A stretch of 64,000 nucleotides of DNA from an uncultured Sphingomonadaceae bacterium (GCA_947489315.1 CANLCX010000004.1:186001-250000); one strand, 5' to 3'; shown: positions 29,891 through 39,417, counted from the stretch's first letter. Program-made: numbers and translations. The notes: generated by a model not told the origin, from the sequence alone.

Positions 29891-29931
29891 TTCTCTCTCC
29901 GCTGTAGGTAACCGGCCATTGCTTTTTGGAA

Positions 29932-29949
29932 TTTAATCGTTCAATTAAC
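29932..29949. promoter_or_regulatory. Palindromic operator, site 1 (TTTAAT-N-ATTAAA type)
   Basis: TTTAATCGTTCAATTAAC lies between the divergent molybdopterin oxidoreductase and acyl-CoA dehydrogenase genes. Related palindromes occur upstream of four other catabolic units in this window, so this is a candidate site for one shared regulator. Confidence 0.6.
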
Positions 29950-30033
29950 CAGCTATTGATTTTAAGGATATCGCAGGGCAGCAGGCTCTGCCACTGACCC
30001 TATTGATAAGAGACGTTTTTTAGGAGCGACATC

Positions 30034-31248
30034 ATGGCCGACAAACCCAGCGCAGCCGAGTTAAAGGAATTTGGCGACGCCGCCGATGCATGGTTCAAGG
30101 AAAATACCGTTCGCGATCCCGGCTTCATGCTGCCGCTGACTTTCATGGAAGTGTCGACGGACCAGCAGTTTGATTTCCTGCGCGATTGGCAGCGCAAAGT
30201 GTACGAAGCAGGATTTCTCGGGGCCAGCTGGCCAAAGGAATATGGCGGCGGCGGCATGCACAGCGAATATCAGCGTGTGGCCACCCGGGCGATGAAAAAA
30301 TACGACGCGCCGATTATGATCAACGCGATTGGCAACGGTTGGGCCGGGCCGCTGATCCTCGATCTCGGGTCGGAAGAGCAGAAGCAGACCTATATTAAGG
30401 GCATGCTCACGGCCGAAGATATCTGGTGTCAGGGCTTTTCCGAGCCGGAGCATGGCAGTGATCTGGGCAATGCGCAGCTGAAAGCGGTGAAAGAGGGCGA
30501 TGAATATGTCCTCAACGGATCGAAAATCTGGACCTCGCTGGGCGACCGCGCAAAATATATGATCCTGCTGGCGCGGACCGATTTTGAAGCGGAGAATAAA
30601 TATAAGGGGCTTAGCTTCTTCCTTAATCCGATGAAGATTGACGGGATCAGCACGAGCCGGATCAAGAAGCTGACCGGCGAATATGGCTTTGTGCAGACTT
30701 TCTTTAGCGACGCGCGCATTTCCGCCGATTGCCTCTTTGGTGGCGAGGGCAATGGCTGGTCGATGGCGATGAAGACGCTGGAATATGAGCGTGGCGCCAA
30801 GGTTAAACCGGTCGGTGGCTATTTCGTCAAGGAGCTGGACGTGATGCAGATTGTCGAGCTGGCGAAAAATTCGATGCGCAACGGCAAACCGCTGCTTGAT
30901 GATCCGGTGATGCGCGACAAGATGACACAATATATGATCGATATTCAGGCGCTTAATCTCAACAATACCCGGCGCCGGATGCCGCAATTAATGCAGGACA
31001 AGCCGATGGGCTTGCCGCTGATGAACAAGCTGGCGCGGACCGAATTGATCCGGGAGTTGACCGAATTTTCGCTGGGCTTTCAGGGGACCAAGGCGGGCTA
31101 TTATGTCGGCGATGAAAATGCCGTGGATGACGGCTATTGGCACCGCAGCTATCTCAACAGCTTCTCCGCGACCATCGGTGGCGGCACGTCCGAAATCCAG
31201 CGCAACATCGTCGCCGAGCATGCGCTTGGCCTCCCCAAAACGCGATAG
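30034..31248 (+). CDS. Acyl-CoA dehydrogenase (large-subunit type of an adjacent pair)
   Basis: FAD-dependent acyl-CoA dehydrogenase of 404 residues that introduces the alpha-beta double bond in an acyl-CoA. Signature segments are CQGFSEPEHGSDLGNAQ (FAD/substrate loop), GSKIWTS, and the C-terminal IGGGTSEIQRNIVAEHALGLP. GGAGCGAC-like sequence precedes the ATG. It is followed after 14 bases by a second, shorter acyl-CoA dehydrogenase. Such adjacent unlike pairs often form alpha2-beta2 enzymes in actinobacterial and proteobacterial sterol or isoprenoid side-chain degradation; that assembly is inferred here. Confidence 0.92.
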   Translation: MADKPSAAELKEFGDAADAWFKENTVRDPGFMLPLTFMEVSTDQQFDFLRDWQRKVYEAGFLGASWPKEYGGGGMHSEYQRVATRAMKKYDAPIMINAIGNGWAGPLILDLGSEEQKQTYIKGMLTAEDIWCQGFSEPEHGSDLGNAQLKAVKEGDEYVLNGSKIWTSLGDRAKYMILLARTDFEAENKYKGLSFFLNPMKIDGISTSRIKKLTGEYGFVQTFFSDARISADCLFGGEGNGWSMAMKTLEYERGAKVKPVGGYFVKELDVMQIVELAKNSMRNGKPLLDDPVMRDKMTQYMIDIQALNLNNTRRRMPQLMQDKPMGLPLMNKLARTELIRELTEFSLGFQGTKAGYYVGDENAVDDGYWHRSYLNSFSATIGGGTSEIQRNIVAEHALGLPKTR

Positions 31249-31262
31249 GTCAGGATCGAAAA

Positions 31263-32387
31263 ATGGATAATCTAGGCAATATCGGCACGACCGAAGAGCA
31301 AATTGAATTGATGGATGTCGCCACCAACTTCTGCCGCGACAAGTCACCTATGGACAAGGTTCGGGCGCTGATCGACGACGATCTGGGCTATGATCCAGAC
31401 GTTTGGAAAGAGATTGGCGAGCTCGGCTGGCTGGCTATCGCTATCCCGGAGAAACACGAGGGTGTAGGCCTGTCCATGGCCGAAGTGGTCCCGATTGCCG
31501 AGCAAATGGGGCGCAACCTTATGAGCACGCCCTTTGGCACCACGACATTGGCCGCACAGGCGCTGCTCGCGGGCGGCAGCGAGGCCCAGCAGGCGGAGTG
31601 GTTGCCCAGGATAGCTGCCGGTTGCGCGGCAACTTTGGCGCTTTCCGAAGATAGCGGCGATTGGGATCTCGCCAATATCACTTGTTCTGGCAAGCTGGAT
31701 GGCGACAGCATCGTCCTGTCTGGCAAGAAGCAGCTGGTCCGATGGGCGGACAGTGCAGAACTGATCATCGCTTCGGTAAAGGTCGATGGCAATGTTCGCT
31801 TTGCCCTGATCGAACGGAGCGCGATCGGTGAGGGCACATTGCGGCGGGAGTCGATAATCGACGAAACCGCACGCAGTTTTGAACTGACACTGGATGACGT
31901 GGCGATCCCGGCAGATGCCCTGTTTGATGCTAGCCGGACACGTGAAACGATCGAAAAGATAGAACTTGCCGCAGGTTTGATCCAGGCTGCCGAAATGTGT
32001 GGCGGGTCGCAGGCGGTGATTGACTATACGCTGGAATATCTCAAAACCCGCAAGCAGTTCGACAAGATTATCGGCAGCTTTCAAGCGCTCAAACATCCCA
32101 CCGTCGACAATTATGTCGAATATGAAAAAGCCCGGACGCACCTATATAGCGCGGCCTATAGTTGGGGCGAGCAAGGCCGCGGTGAAGTGGCTGTCCGTAT
32201 GGCAGCGGCACAGGCGCATAGCAGTTATAGCCGGGCGGCCGATCGCTCAATTCAATTTCACGGTGGATTTGGTTTTACCCATGATTGCGATGCACAGCTG
32301 CACCGGCGCAAGGCCATATTTGATGGCGCGCTTATTGGTGACGCTGCCTACCAACGGTCGAAATTGGCCAGCTTGCTATTTGATTAG
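31263..32387 (+). CDS. Acyl-CoA dehydrogenase (partner subunit)
   Basis: A 374-residue acyl-CoA dehydrogenase homologue. The frame is open from 31137, but the ATG at 31263 (MDNLGNIGTTEEQ) avoids overlapping the upstream gene and gives the usual N-terminus. The C-terminal helix QFHGGFGFTHDCDAQLHRRKA is characteristic. The substrate loop is degenerate (LALSEDSGDWDLANI), as often seen in the non-catalytic or less conserved partner of a heteromeric pair. It is second in the rightward operon. Confidence 0.9.
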   Translation: MDNLGNIGTTEEQIELMDVATNFCRDKSPMDKVRALIDDDLGYDPDVWKEIGELGWLAIAIPEKHEGVGLSMAEVVPIAEQMGRNLMSTPFGTTTLAAQALLAGGSEAQQAEWLPRIAAGCAATLALSEDSGDWDLANITCSGKLDGDSIVLSGKKQLVRWADSAELIIASVKVDGNVRFALIERSAIGEGTLRRESIIDETARSFELTLDDVAIPADALFDASRTRETIEKIELAAGLIQAAEMCGGSQAVIDYTLEYLKTRKQFDKIIGSFQALKHPTVDNYVEYEKARTHLYSAAYSWGEQGRGEVAVRMAAAQAHSSYSRAADRSIQFHGGFGFTHDCDAQLHRRKAIFDGALIGDAAYQRSKLASLLFD

Positions 32388-32407
32388 GATTTAAAGGAGA
32401 GATCAAC

Positions 32408-33166
32408 ATGTCAGAAGTGCTCACAGATATTCAGGACGGTTTCATCATCGTCACCATCAACCGGCCCGAAGCCAAGAACGCGATGACCAAGGCAGCCGCC
32501 GAAGGCATTCACGCAGCGATGGAGCAGCTTGATAATGATAACAGCCTCAACGCCGGCATCATCACGGGCGCAGGCGGAACCTTCTGCTCCGGTATGGATC
32601 TGAAAGGTTTCCTGCGCGGTGAAACACCGTCTGTGAAAGGCTATGGCTTTGGCGGCATTACCGAAAAGGGCCCGGAAAAACCCATTATCGCAGCTGTCGA
32701 AGGCTACGCATTGGCGGGCGGACTGGAACTCGCTTTGGCCTGTGATCTGTGTGTTGCGAACAGCAAAGCGAAATTCGGTATTCCGGAAGTGAAGCGCTCG
32801 CTTGTCGCGGCAGCGGGCGGCGTGATCAAGCTGCAGCAGGTTGTTGGTAAACGCATCGCCATGGAAATGGCACTCACGGGCGATTTCATGGATGCCCAGC
32901 GCGCCTATGATGTCGGCTTTGTCAATCGCTTGACCGATGGCCCGGCGCTGGACGCGGCGATTGAACTGGCCGCCACGGTCGCGGCCAATGGTCCTCTGGC
33001 GCTAAAAGCGACCAAGAAAATCATTAACGAAAGCTATGATTGGACCAGCGAAGAAGCGTGGAAGAAGCAGGCAGAAATTACCGGCCCCGTGTTTATGTCC
33101 AAGGACGCGCAAGAAGGATCGCTGGCCTTTGCCCAGAAACGCAAACCTGATTGGAAAGGTGAATAG
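32408..33166 (+). CDS. Enoyl-CoA hydratase/isomerase (crotonase family)
   Basis: Crotonase-fold protein of 252 residues: oxyanion-hole segments ITGAGGTFCSGMDLKGF and EGYALAGGLELALACDLCVA, then FGIPEVKRSLVAAAGG. It hydrates or isomerises enoyl-CoA made by the preceding dehydrogenase pair. AAAGGAGAGATCAAC precedes the ATG, a strong ribosome site. It is followed after 2 bases by the RidA gene, so it belongs to the same transcript. Confidence 0.92.
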   Translation: MSEVLTDIQDGFIIVTINRPEAKNAMTKAAAEGIHAAMEQLDNDNSLNAGIITGAGGTFCSGMDLKGFLRGETPSVKGYGFGGITEKGPEKPIIAAVEGYALAGGLELALACDLCVANSKAKFGIPEVKRSLVAAAGGVIKLQQVVGKRIAMEMALTGDFMDAQRAYDVGFVNRLTDGPALDAAIELAATVAANGPLALKATKKIINESYDWTSEEAWKKQAEITGPVFMSKDAQEGSLAFAQKRKPDWKGE

Positions 33167-33168
33167 TC

Positions 33169-33567
33169 ATGGCTGATATCGAGCGGATCAATCCTGATAC
33201 GTTGCCGGATGCCGGCGCGATGGGCTATTCGCAAGTCACGACTTGTACTCCAGGGAAGATGATCTTTATTTCTGGGCAGGTGGCCTGGACACCAGGTGGC
33301 GATCCGGCGCCGGATAACTTGGCCGAACAGGCGCGGATGGCGAGTAGCAATCTCGGCAAGGCGTTAGCATCGGCCGGCGCTGGACCGGAAAATATCGTTT
33401 CTGCACGCGCTTTCATCGTTGACTATACGGAAGAAAAGGGCGCGGAAGCTTTCCCGGAGATACTCGCGTTTCTTGGCGAAAATCAGGTGGCTTTCACCTT
33501 GATCGGTTGCGCGGCGCTGGCGTCGCCCGATCTAATGATTGAAATCGAGGCAATTGCGGTTGTCTGA
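33169..33567 (+). CDS. RidA/YjgF/UK114-family protein
   Basis: Small 132-residue protein of the RidA family (ISGQVAWTPGG near residue 37; MIEIEAIAVV at the end). Classical RidA deaminates reactive enamines; several relatives inside catabolic operons have other hydrolase or tautomerase roles. The C-terminal catalytic Arg of true RidA (R-x-x-V-E-V) is not evident: the segment reads SPDLMIEIEAIAVV. This one therefore probably belongs to a non-archetypal subgroup. It overlaps or abuts the alpha/beta hydrolase downstream. Confidence 0.85.
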   Translation: MADIERINPDTLPDAGAMGYSQVTTCTPGKMIFISGQVAWTPGGDPAPDNLAEQARMASSNLGKALASAGAGPENIVSARAFIVDYTEEKGAEAFPEILAFLGENQVAFTLIGCAALASPDLMIEIEAIAVV

Positions 33568-34528
33568 TTCTATTGCGACGGGCAGCTCAGATATTGTCGA
33601 ACTTTGGGCTGATCAGCATGATTTGCCATCCTGGTTTACTGCGGCACTGGACGTCCCGCGTGAGGAGGCCAGTGTTGAGGTCAGCGGACAAAAAGTCCAT
33701 TATTTCCGCTGGGGGAAACGCAGCAATCCGCCGTTGCTCCTGACCCACGGTTTTCTGGCGCATGCGCGCTGCTTTGCTTTTATCGCCCCGTTTCTTGCCG
33801 AGCAATATGACATTATCGTCTATGATCTTGCCGGCATGGGCGAAAGCGAAATTGGCGCAGTATTTGAAGGCGCGCAGCGTGCCGAAGATATGGTCGCACT
33901 TGCTGATGCGCTAGATCTGTTTTCCGGCCCGGTGAAGCCGAAAATCATCGCGCACAGCTTCGGCTCCGGCGTAGCGCTTACCGCTATGGAACTGGCAGGC
34001 GATCGATTTGGCGGTCTGATCATCTGCGATTTGATGATCATGCGGCCGGAAAAGTTGGCAGCCCATTTCAAGGGCGGTGGAGGACCTCCGGGGTCCGGCA
34101 AGTCGGACCGGCCAACCAATGTCTATCCCGACTATGAGACGGCGCGCGGACGTTTTGTCCTGGCCCCGCCACAGGAAGTGCAAACGCCTTTTCTGCTCGA
34201 CTATATGGCCTATCACAGCATGCGCCAGGCCGAGGGTGGCTGGACGTGGAAGTTCAATCCCAAAGTTTTTCATCGCAGTGAAAATGATCAAGCCAAATGG
34301 ATGCAGGCACCGCAGCGGATTGCCGATTTGCCCCACCAGCTAGCAATTATCTATGGCGAAAATAGCAAATTGTTCGATGGCGATAGTGCGGCCTATTTGC
34401 GCGAATTGGGTGGAAGCCATATTCCGATGATTGCAGTCCCCAAGGCAGAGCACCATTTGATGCTCGACCAGCCACTTGCATTTGTCACTGCGCTGCGCTC
34501 TGTTCTGGCGATATGGGATAACCCGTAA
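33539..34528 (+). CDS. Alpha/beta hydrolase
   Basis: Alpha/beta-hydrolase-fold protein of about 329 residues. LLLTHGFLAHARCF carries the oxyanion HG motif, DLAGMGESE follows, and the nucleophile elbow is IIAHSFGSGVAL (HSFGS). The C-terminal histidine is likely in PKAEHHLMLDQP. The start is uncertain: the ATG at 33539 overlaps the RidA gene by 29 bases. A TTG at 33560 with a GAGG upstream would overlap by only 8 bases and start LSDSIATG. Probable ester, thioester or C-C hydrolase in the same operon. Confidence 0.85.
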   Translation: MKSRQLRLSDSIATGSSDIVELWADQHDLPSWFTAALDVPREEASVEVSGQKVHYFRWGKRSNPPLLLTHGFLAHARCFAFIAPFLAEQYDIIVYDLAGMGESEIGAVFEGAQRAEDMVALADALDLFSGPVKPKIIAHSFGSGVALTAMELAGDRFGGLIICDLMIMRPEKLAAHFKGGGGPPGSGKSDRPTNVYPDYETARGRFVLAPPQEVQTPFLLDYMAYHSMRQAEGGWTWKFNPKVFHRSENDQAKWMQAPQRIADLPHQLAIIYGENSKLFDGDSAAYLRELGGSHIPMIAVPKAEHHLMLDQPLAFVTALRSVLAIWDNP

Positions 34529-34547
34529 GTCAGAAAGAGGTCCGATC

Positions 34548-35495
34548 GTGAGCAGCAATTCCAAAGGTCGTATCGTTTCGGTGGTTCAGGCCGGATCCGA
34601 TCCGTTTGATACGCCGACTACATTGATGAAATTTGCCGATCTCCTGTCGAAAGCGAAGACAGCGAAAAGCGATCTCGCCGTGTTTCCGGAAGCCTTTATC
34701 GGCGGCTATCCAAAGGGTGTGGATTTTGGCGTTCGGGTGGGATCCCGAAACGATGCGGGGCGGGAATTGTTCCGGCTCTATTCGGACAATGCAATCGCAT
34801 TGGATTCCCCGGAATTTGAAACGCTCAGTGAGGCGATCGCGGCCAATGATCTGGCGGCGGTTGTTGGCGTGATCGAGCGAAAAGGCGCGACGCTTTATTG
34901 TTCGACTTTCAGTTTTGAGCGCGACGGTTCGCTGCTGGGCGTCCACCGCAAGCTGGTTCCCACCGCGATGGAGCGACTGATCTGGGGACAGGGTGACGGC
35001 AGTGACCTGCCGGTAATGGACAGCAGCGTTGGGCGATTGGTGAGCGCGATCTGCTGGGAAAACTACATGCCGCTGCTACGCAGCTATTATTATGACGCGC
35101 AGCCTGATTTCTATTGTGTCTCTACCGTAGATGATCGCCCGGTCTGGCTGCCGACCATGCAGACCATCGCACTGGAAAGCCGCGCCTTTGTTCTTTCTGC
35201 CTGCCAATATTTGGAACGCGGGATGATCGGGTTAGGCGTAGAGCAATTTGATGCGACCCAAGGCAATGATCCCGATGTGGTTTTGATCAATGGCGGCAGC
35301 TGCATTGTCGCGCCGTCAGGCGCGCTACTGGCTGGGCCAATATTTGGCGAAGAGACTTTGCTAACCGCTGAAATCGATTTGGACGACCGGACGCGCGGTA
35401 AGTTCGATATGGATGTAGCAGGTCATTATGCACGGCCCGATGTGTTTGAACTGAAAGCAAATATTGCCGCGCAGAAAAATGTCCGGACGGATTAA
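34548..35495 (+). CDS. Nitrilase-family carbon-nitrogen hydrolase
   Basis: A 315-residue nitrilase-superfamily enzyme. I start at GTG 34548, with AGAAAGAGG just upstream, rather than at the in-frame ATG 34476 that lies inside the hydrolase gene. The Glu-Lys-Cys triad is visible: Glu48 (VFPEAFIGGYPKG), Lys135 (HRKLVPTAMERLIWGQGDG) and Cys169 (SAICWENYMPLLR). The motifs and length match true nitrilases, which turn nitriles to carboxylates plus ammonia. Its place after acyl-CoA genes is unexplained; the natural substrate may be a different amide or nitrile. Confidence 0.92.
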   Translation: MSSNSKGRIVSVVQAGSDPFDTPTTLMKFADLLSKAKTAKSDLAVFPEAFIGGYPKGVDFGVRVGSRNDAGRELFRLYSDNAIALDSPEFETLSEAIAANDLAAVVGVIERKGATLYCSTFSFERDGSLLGVHRKLVPTAMERLIWGQGDGSDLPVMDSSVGRLVSAICWENYMPLLRSYYYDAQPDFYCVSTVDDRPVWLPTMQTIALESRAFVLSACQYLERGMIGLGVEQFDATQGNDPDVVLINGGSCIVAPSGALLAGPIFGEETLLTAEIDLDDRTRGKFDMDVAGHYARPDVFELKANIAAQKNVRTD

Positions 35496-35571
35496 AGGGC
35501 AAGGAATCGTCTGACTCGTCCAGATATGCTAATATTGGTTTCTCAACAATGTTATGAATTGGGAGGATCAA

Positions 35572-36246
35572 ATGGGAGATCAAGCGCACCCGGATATTGT
35601 CACCGAGGAAAATTGGCAGGCCGCCATTGAAAAGCTCCGCGTGAAAGAAAAGGAACTGACCAAAGCGCAGGACGCGATTAACGCGATGCGACGGCAATTG
35701 CCGATGGTGAAAGTGGAGAAAGACTACGCGTTCAAGAGCGAAGATGGCACGGTCAGCTTGCTGGATCTGTTTGATGATCGAAAACAGCTCATTGTCTATC
35801 ATTTCATGTTTGCACCAGATGCCGAGGCCGGTTGCCCTGGTTGCTCATGGGTGACGGACGCCATGTCCCATCCGGCCCACCTGCATGCACGGGATACATC
35901 TATTGTGCTTATATCGCGTGCACCGTTGGAAAAGCTTATGCGATATAAGCAGAGAATGGGTTGGGATCTGCCGTGGGTTTCATCCTTCGGCAGCGATTTC
36001 AACTATGACTTCAACGCCACGAACGAGGAAGGAGAGAATCACGTCGCCAGTGTTTTTCTGCGCGAAGGGGATAATATTTACCGCACCTATTATACGGATC
36101 AGCGCGGTGTCGAACATTTGGGCAGTCATTGGACTTGGCTCGATCTCACACCTTATGGCCGTCAGGAACCTTGGGAAGTCGTACCCGAAGGCTGGCCGAA
36201 GGGAGAGATGTATTGGGACAAGCGGCATGATGAATATGGCGAATAA
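35572..36246 (+). CDS. DUF899-family thioredoxin-like protein
   Basis: A 224-residue DUF899 protein with a thioredoxin-like fold. The central segment YHFMFAPDAEAGCPGCSWVTDAM has the CPGC redox-like motif, and the C-terminal WTWLDLTPYGRQE is typical. GGGAGGA precedes the ATG at 35572, so I prefer it to the in-frame ATG 35554. Function is unknown; relatives are predicted disulfide-type oxidoreductases. It is separated from the nitrilase by 76 bases and may have its own promoter. Confidence 0.85.
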   Translation: MGDQAHPDIVTEENWQAAIEKLRVKEKELTKAQDAINAMRRQLPMVKVEKDYAFKSEDGTVSLLDLFDDRKQLIVYHFMFAPDAEAGCPGCSWVTDAMSHPAHLHARDTSIVLISRAPLEKLMRYKQRMGWDLPWVSSFGSDFNYDFNATNEEGENHVASVFLREGDNIYRTYYTDQRGVEHLGSHWTWLDLTPYGRQEPWEVVPEGWPKGEMYWDKRHDEYGE

Positions 36247-36265
36247 GCCAGTCGTAAGACTGGCT
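36246..36265. terminator. Short hairpin between convergent genes
   Basis: AGCCAGTC-GTAA-GACTGGCT is a perfect 8-bp stem with a tetraloop exactly between the DUF899 stop and the stop of the leftward CPBP gene. No T-run follows on either strand, so bidirectional termination is only possible. Confidence 0.4.
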
Positions 36266-37065
36266 CAAGGATCCACCAAGAGTCGCTTTTGACCCAGTCG
36301 TAACAAATAGAGCCCCGGAACGGTGGCAACGCAGAATATGACCATGATCGCAACAATATATCCCGATGCGTCACCCGCACTATCAGTTATTGCGGGACCG
36401 AAGAAATTATCTAGATCGCCCATCGCATTGATGAAGCTGTGGATCGCAATTGTTGGCCAGATAGATTGCGTATAGACGGTGATACCAGCAAAGCCGATGC
36501 CCAAAAGGGTCGCATAAATCACTTGCGGCACAACATCACCGACAGGTGCGTTTTGCAAGTTTGATAAATGGGCGATGCCAAAGATAAGCGCTTGGGCCAC
36601 TGCCGCCAGAAAGACCACGTTCTTGCGCTCTTGCCAACAGCGATAAAGAAAATAGAAACAGAATCCCCGCAACAATATTTCTTCAAACAGCCCGGTGGAA
36701 AGGCTGTTGTAAATCCATCCGGTCACCCGAACAGCATCGAAGGTAAGCGCATTCCAGTCGACAGATAATAGGTTGATCAGTCCTATTAATGCCATTGGCA
36801 CCACAGCGAACGGCCAGTTTCGCGGCCAATTGCGGATAGGGTTATTCAGCCCAGTTGCGCCAAATAGCTCAAACCGTCTCAACAATGCGATGACAGCGAT
36901 ACAGAGCATTATTTGCATAGTGCTGCGGACCATATCTTCCGCAAAACGGGACGAAAGTGGGTAAAGACCAGCGAGTTTGAACAGCAATATGCTGCCACCC
37001 ACAAGAATGATCGGTAACAGCAAGGGATAGCGTTGCGGTTGAAGGGCATCGGAAACGATTTTCAT
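36265..37065 (-). CDS. CPBP-family intramembrane metalloprotease
   Basis: A polytopic 266-residue membrane protein of the CPBP (CAAX protease and bacteriocin-processing) family. Motif 1 is FEEILLRG (Glu128, Glu129, Arg133), motif 2 FGIAH and motif 3 IHSFIN, giving the expected Glu/His metal site. About seven to eight hydrophobic segments are visible. It may be co-transcribed with the PspA-like gene 126 bases upstream. Substrates of bacterial CPBP proteins are mostly unknown. Confidence 0.88.
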   Translation of the reverse strand: MKIVSDALQPQRYPLLLPIILVGGSILLFKLAGLYPLSSRFAEDMVRSTMQIMLCIAVIALLRRFELFGATGLNNPIRNWPRNWPFAVVPMALIGLINLLSVDWNALTFDAVRVTGWIYNSLSTGLFEEILLRGFCFYFLYRCWQERKNVVFLAAVAQALIFGIAHLSNLQNAPVGDVVPQVIYATLLGIGFAGITVYTQSIWPTIAIHSFINAMGDLDNFFGPAITDSAGDASGYIVAIMVIFCVATVPGLYLLRLGQKRLLVDP

Positions 37066-37191
37066 TTTAACAAGCTATCGCCCGAGCACTTATCGCTATT
37101 TGATAATTCGACCAATAGCGTCTGTGATTCGATCAGCCCCAACCTGAATTTAACCGCTTGAACGCCTTTCAATCGTTGCTCACGATCCCGG

Positions 37192-37872
37192 CTATTTACC
37201 TTTGCTCTTTGCTGATTTCTTGAGCGCGGCCATGCGTTCTTCAATCTCTGAGTCGCGTTGCAGCTTATCAATCTCGGCCGCATTCTTGGCAAATGCGCTA
37301 TCGACGCTACTACCTTCAACTTCCGCTACCAGCCCCATGGACCGGTCAAAAGTCCGTTGTGCATTTTCAACTTTGCGTTCGATGGACCGTTCAAAATCGG
37401 CCTTTTCTGTCCCGCCTAATTGTGTTTCGCGGATAGCCTTTTCAAATTCGACAAGCTCTTGATTCATCTCGTCACTACGGGCTTTAAGCGCCGTCAGGGA
37501 TTCCCCGAGCCGTTCTGCTTCTTTTTTGGAACTGACCTTGATGTCTTCAAATCGTTTCGATTGTGCTTCCAGGTCCATTTGCCGTGAAAGGGCACCTTCT
37601 GCCAAATCGTCGCGGCCTTTCGATATGGTGAAAACAGCTTTTTCGCCCCATAGTTTGGCGTTCTTCAACGTGGATTGCTGTTGGCTAGCGGCTTGCACTT
37701 TTCGGTCGGTAGCGTCGTCAATCTCTCGCTGAACCTTATCAATGGCATGATCTACTTCGCGGATAGCCTGGCGCATCAGGCTAGTTCCTGAAGCACGTTC
37801 GACTTTATCCAAGGTCTCTTCAATGCCTACCGAAACCACCCGCTTGGCACGCATGTAAAAAGCTTCTGCCAT
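37192..37872 (-). CDS. PspA/IM30-like coiled-coil protein
   Basis: A roughly 226-residue, almost wholly helical protein with heptad patterns, rich in Lys/Glu/Gln and ending in a Lys/Ser-rich tail (KKSAKSKGK). The arrangement (N-terminal amphipathic AFYMRAKRVVSVGIEETLDKVE, then long coiled coils with SRQMDLEAQSKRFEDIK) matches the PspA/Vipp1 family, which coats stressed membranes. I start at ATG 37872, after a GTG codon and with GGGGG upstream. No pspF or pspBC gene is nearby. Confidence 0.75.
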   Translation of the reverse strand: MAEAFYMRAKRVVSVGIEETLDKVERASGTSLMRQAIREVDHAIDKVQREIDDATDRKVQAASQQQSTLKNAKLWGEKAVFTISKGRDDLAEGALSRQMDLEAQSKRFEDIKVSSKKEAERLGESLTALKARSDEMNQELVEFEKAIRETQLGGTEKADFERSIERKVENAQRTFDRSMGLVAEVEGSSVDSAFAKNAAEIDKLQRDSEIEERMAALKKSAKSKGK

Positions 37873-38177
37873 CACTACCCCCTAACACTGGAAAATTACG
37901 CTACAATCTTTAAAGTAAAAGATAGCCAGAAATTCGCTAAAAAACCAATAATGATTGGATAAACAGTATTTTTGTCCGAATCAGTCAAAACTGGCAGATT
38001 GAGATGTTTTAGTTCTTCAAAGGTTCATCAGTCCTGCCAAGCTGATTGCCAGATGAACAACTCTGTTTCCTGACGACAATTTGATACAATAAACTCCAAA
38101 TCCGACAAATCTCTGCGACAGCCATTCGTCATAACTGTTGCTGACGCCGCAGTTGGCGCCGCGTAGAAGAGGAGTTT
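37873..38177. other. Divergent intergenic region
   Basis: About 300 bases between the leftward PspA-like gene and the rightward RcnB-like gene. It is AT-rich near 37900-38000 and must carry both promoters. I see no convincing operator, small RNA or repeat. Confidence 0.4.
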
Positions 38178-38576
38178 ATGATGAAAAAGATTCTGATGAT
38201 ATTGGCTGCATCAACAATGGTCATATCGCCCATGGTAACCGCACAGGCTGAGGCCGCGACCCATAAGACGGTCAAGAAAACGACGACTAACAAGCACGGA
38301 AAACACGTTGTTACAAAAACGACAACGGTGAAAAATAATGCGGTGCGGAAAGTTGCCAAGACACGCCATGTCGTGAGTCAGAAACGCTGGACCAAGGGGC
38401 AGCGTTTTGATCGCCGCCATGCCGTAAATTACCGGGTTATAAGCAATCCGCGCGCCTACCGTTTATCAAATGCACCGCGCGGTTACCGCTGGGTTCGGTC
38501 TGGAAATGATGCCATATTGGTTGGGATAACCAGCGGCATTATCGGAGCGGTGATCGGCAATGCGATATTGCGTTAA
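38178..38576 (+). CDS. RcnB-like small periplasmic protein
   Basis: A 132-residue exported protein: signal peptide MMKKILMILAASTMVISPMVTAQAEA, then a strongly basic Lys/Thr/His-rich linker. The RcnB-type core is WTKGQRFDRRHAVNYRVI ... YRLSNAPRGYRWVRSGNDAILVGITSGIIGAVI. RcnB proteins modulate nickel/cobalt efflux in enterobacteria, but in alphaproteobacteria the family is broad and its role open. AAGAGGAG precedes two consecutive ATGs; the second (38181) has better spacing. It stands alone. Confidence 0.82.
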   Translation: MMKKILMILAASTMVISPMVTAQAEAATHKTVKKTTTNKHGKHVVTKTTTVKNNAVRKVAKTRHVVSQKRWTKGQRFDRRHAVNYRVISNPRAYRLSNAPRGYRWVRSGNDAILVGITSGIIGAVIGNAILR

Positions 38577-38600
38577 TCGCAGATATGATCAGAAACAAGC

Positions 38601-38632
38601 GGAAGCCCCTGAGCGTGATCCCGGGGGCTTCA
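38601..38632. terminator. Hairpin between convergent RcnB-like and SDR genes
   Basis: GAAGCCCC (38602) and GGGGCTTC (38624) form an 8-bp stem around a 14-base loop at the convergent gene ends. No good T-tract follows on the plus strand, so termination efficiency is doubtful. Confidence 0.4.
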
Positions 38633-39415
38633 CGCGTTCTTGATCGTGAGGCCGCCATCGACTGGAATGATCGCACCGGTGAGAAAGCTTGCCGCCGGTA
38701 GCACGCAGGACAGGGTCATGTGCGCAACTTCTTCCGGGATGGCATAGCGGCGTAGCGCTACACGGCGTTTGGCATAGATGGTTTTATGCTCTTCGGAAAT
38801 CGCGTCAGTGATACCGGTGCGGATCGGGCCGGGGCAGATGCAATTGACGGTGATGCCGTCACGGCCGAGATCAACCGCCAGGCCTTTTGTTAGGCCGATC
38901 ACGCCATGTTTGGCGGCAACATAAGGACTGTTGCCCGGCGATGCCCCCAATCCCTCGGTTGACGCGATATTGACTATCCGGGGATGCTCGGCTTCCTTGA
39001 GATGGGGCAGTGCGGCGCGGATCATCCGCTGGTGCGCCGCCAGCATGACAGCAAGGGTCGGTTCCCAGCTATCCTCATAGCTTTCCAGAGCAACATCCGC
39101 AGGAATGGCAAAGCCGGCATTGTTGACGAGTATATCTATACCACCAAAGGCTTGCGCGATATCGGTAACCACCGCCTTGATGATGTCAGGATTGCTGACA
39201 TCCAGCGACCAAGCCTCTGCGGAGCCGCTATAACCGGCTGCCGCTATTTCCTTGACAACGGCGTCGCACCGCCCCTGATCGAGATCAGTTACGGCTACAA
39301 TCGCGCCTTCAGACGCGAACAGATGCGCCGTGGCACGGCCCATACCGCTTGCCGCACCGGTTACAATGGCTTTTTTGCCAGCAATGGAGCGGCTTAGCGG
39401 TTGATAGGGTTCCAT
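38630..39415 (-). CDS. Short-chain dehydrogenase/reductase
   Basis: Classical SDR of 261 residues: [11 protein letters not shown] cofactor loop, acidic Asp after beta-2 (VTDLDQGR, suggesting NAD preference), NNAGFA, active-site segment [12 protein letters not shown] and end motif [14 protein letters not shown]. It lies 2 bases downstream of the nitronate-monooxygenase-like gene in the same direction, so the two are co-transcribed. Substrate unknown; context suggests oxidation of a hydroxyacyl or alcohol intermediate. Confidence 0.9.
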   Translation of the reverse strand: MEPYQPLSRSIAGKKAIVTGAASGMGRATAHLFASEGAIVAVTDLDQGRCDAVVKEIAAAGYSGSAEAWSLDVSNPDIIKAVVTDIAQAFGGIDILVNNAGFAIPADVALESYEDSWEPTLAVMLAAHQRMIRAALPHLKEAEHPRIVNIASTEGLGASPGNSPYVAAKHGVIGLTKGLAVDLGRDGITVNCICPGPIRTGITDAISEEHKTIYAKRRVALRRYAIPEEVAHMTLSCVLPAASFLTGAIIPVDGGLTIKNA

Positions 39416-39417
39416 GG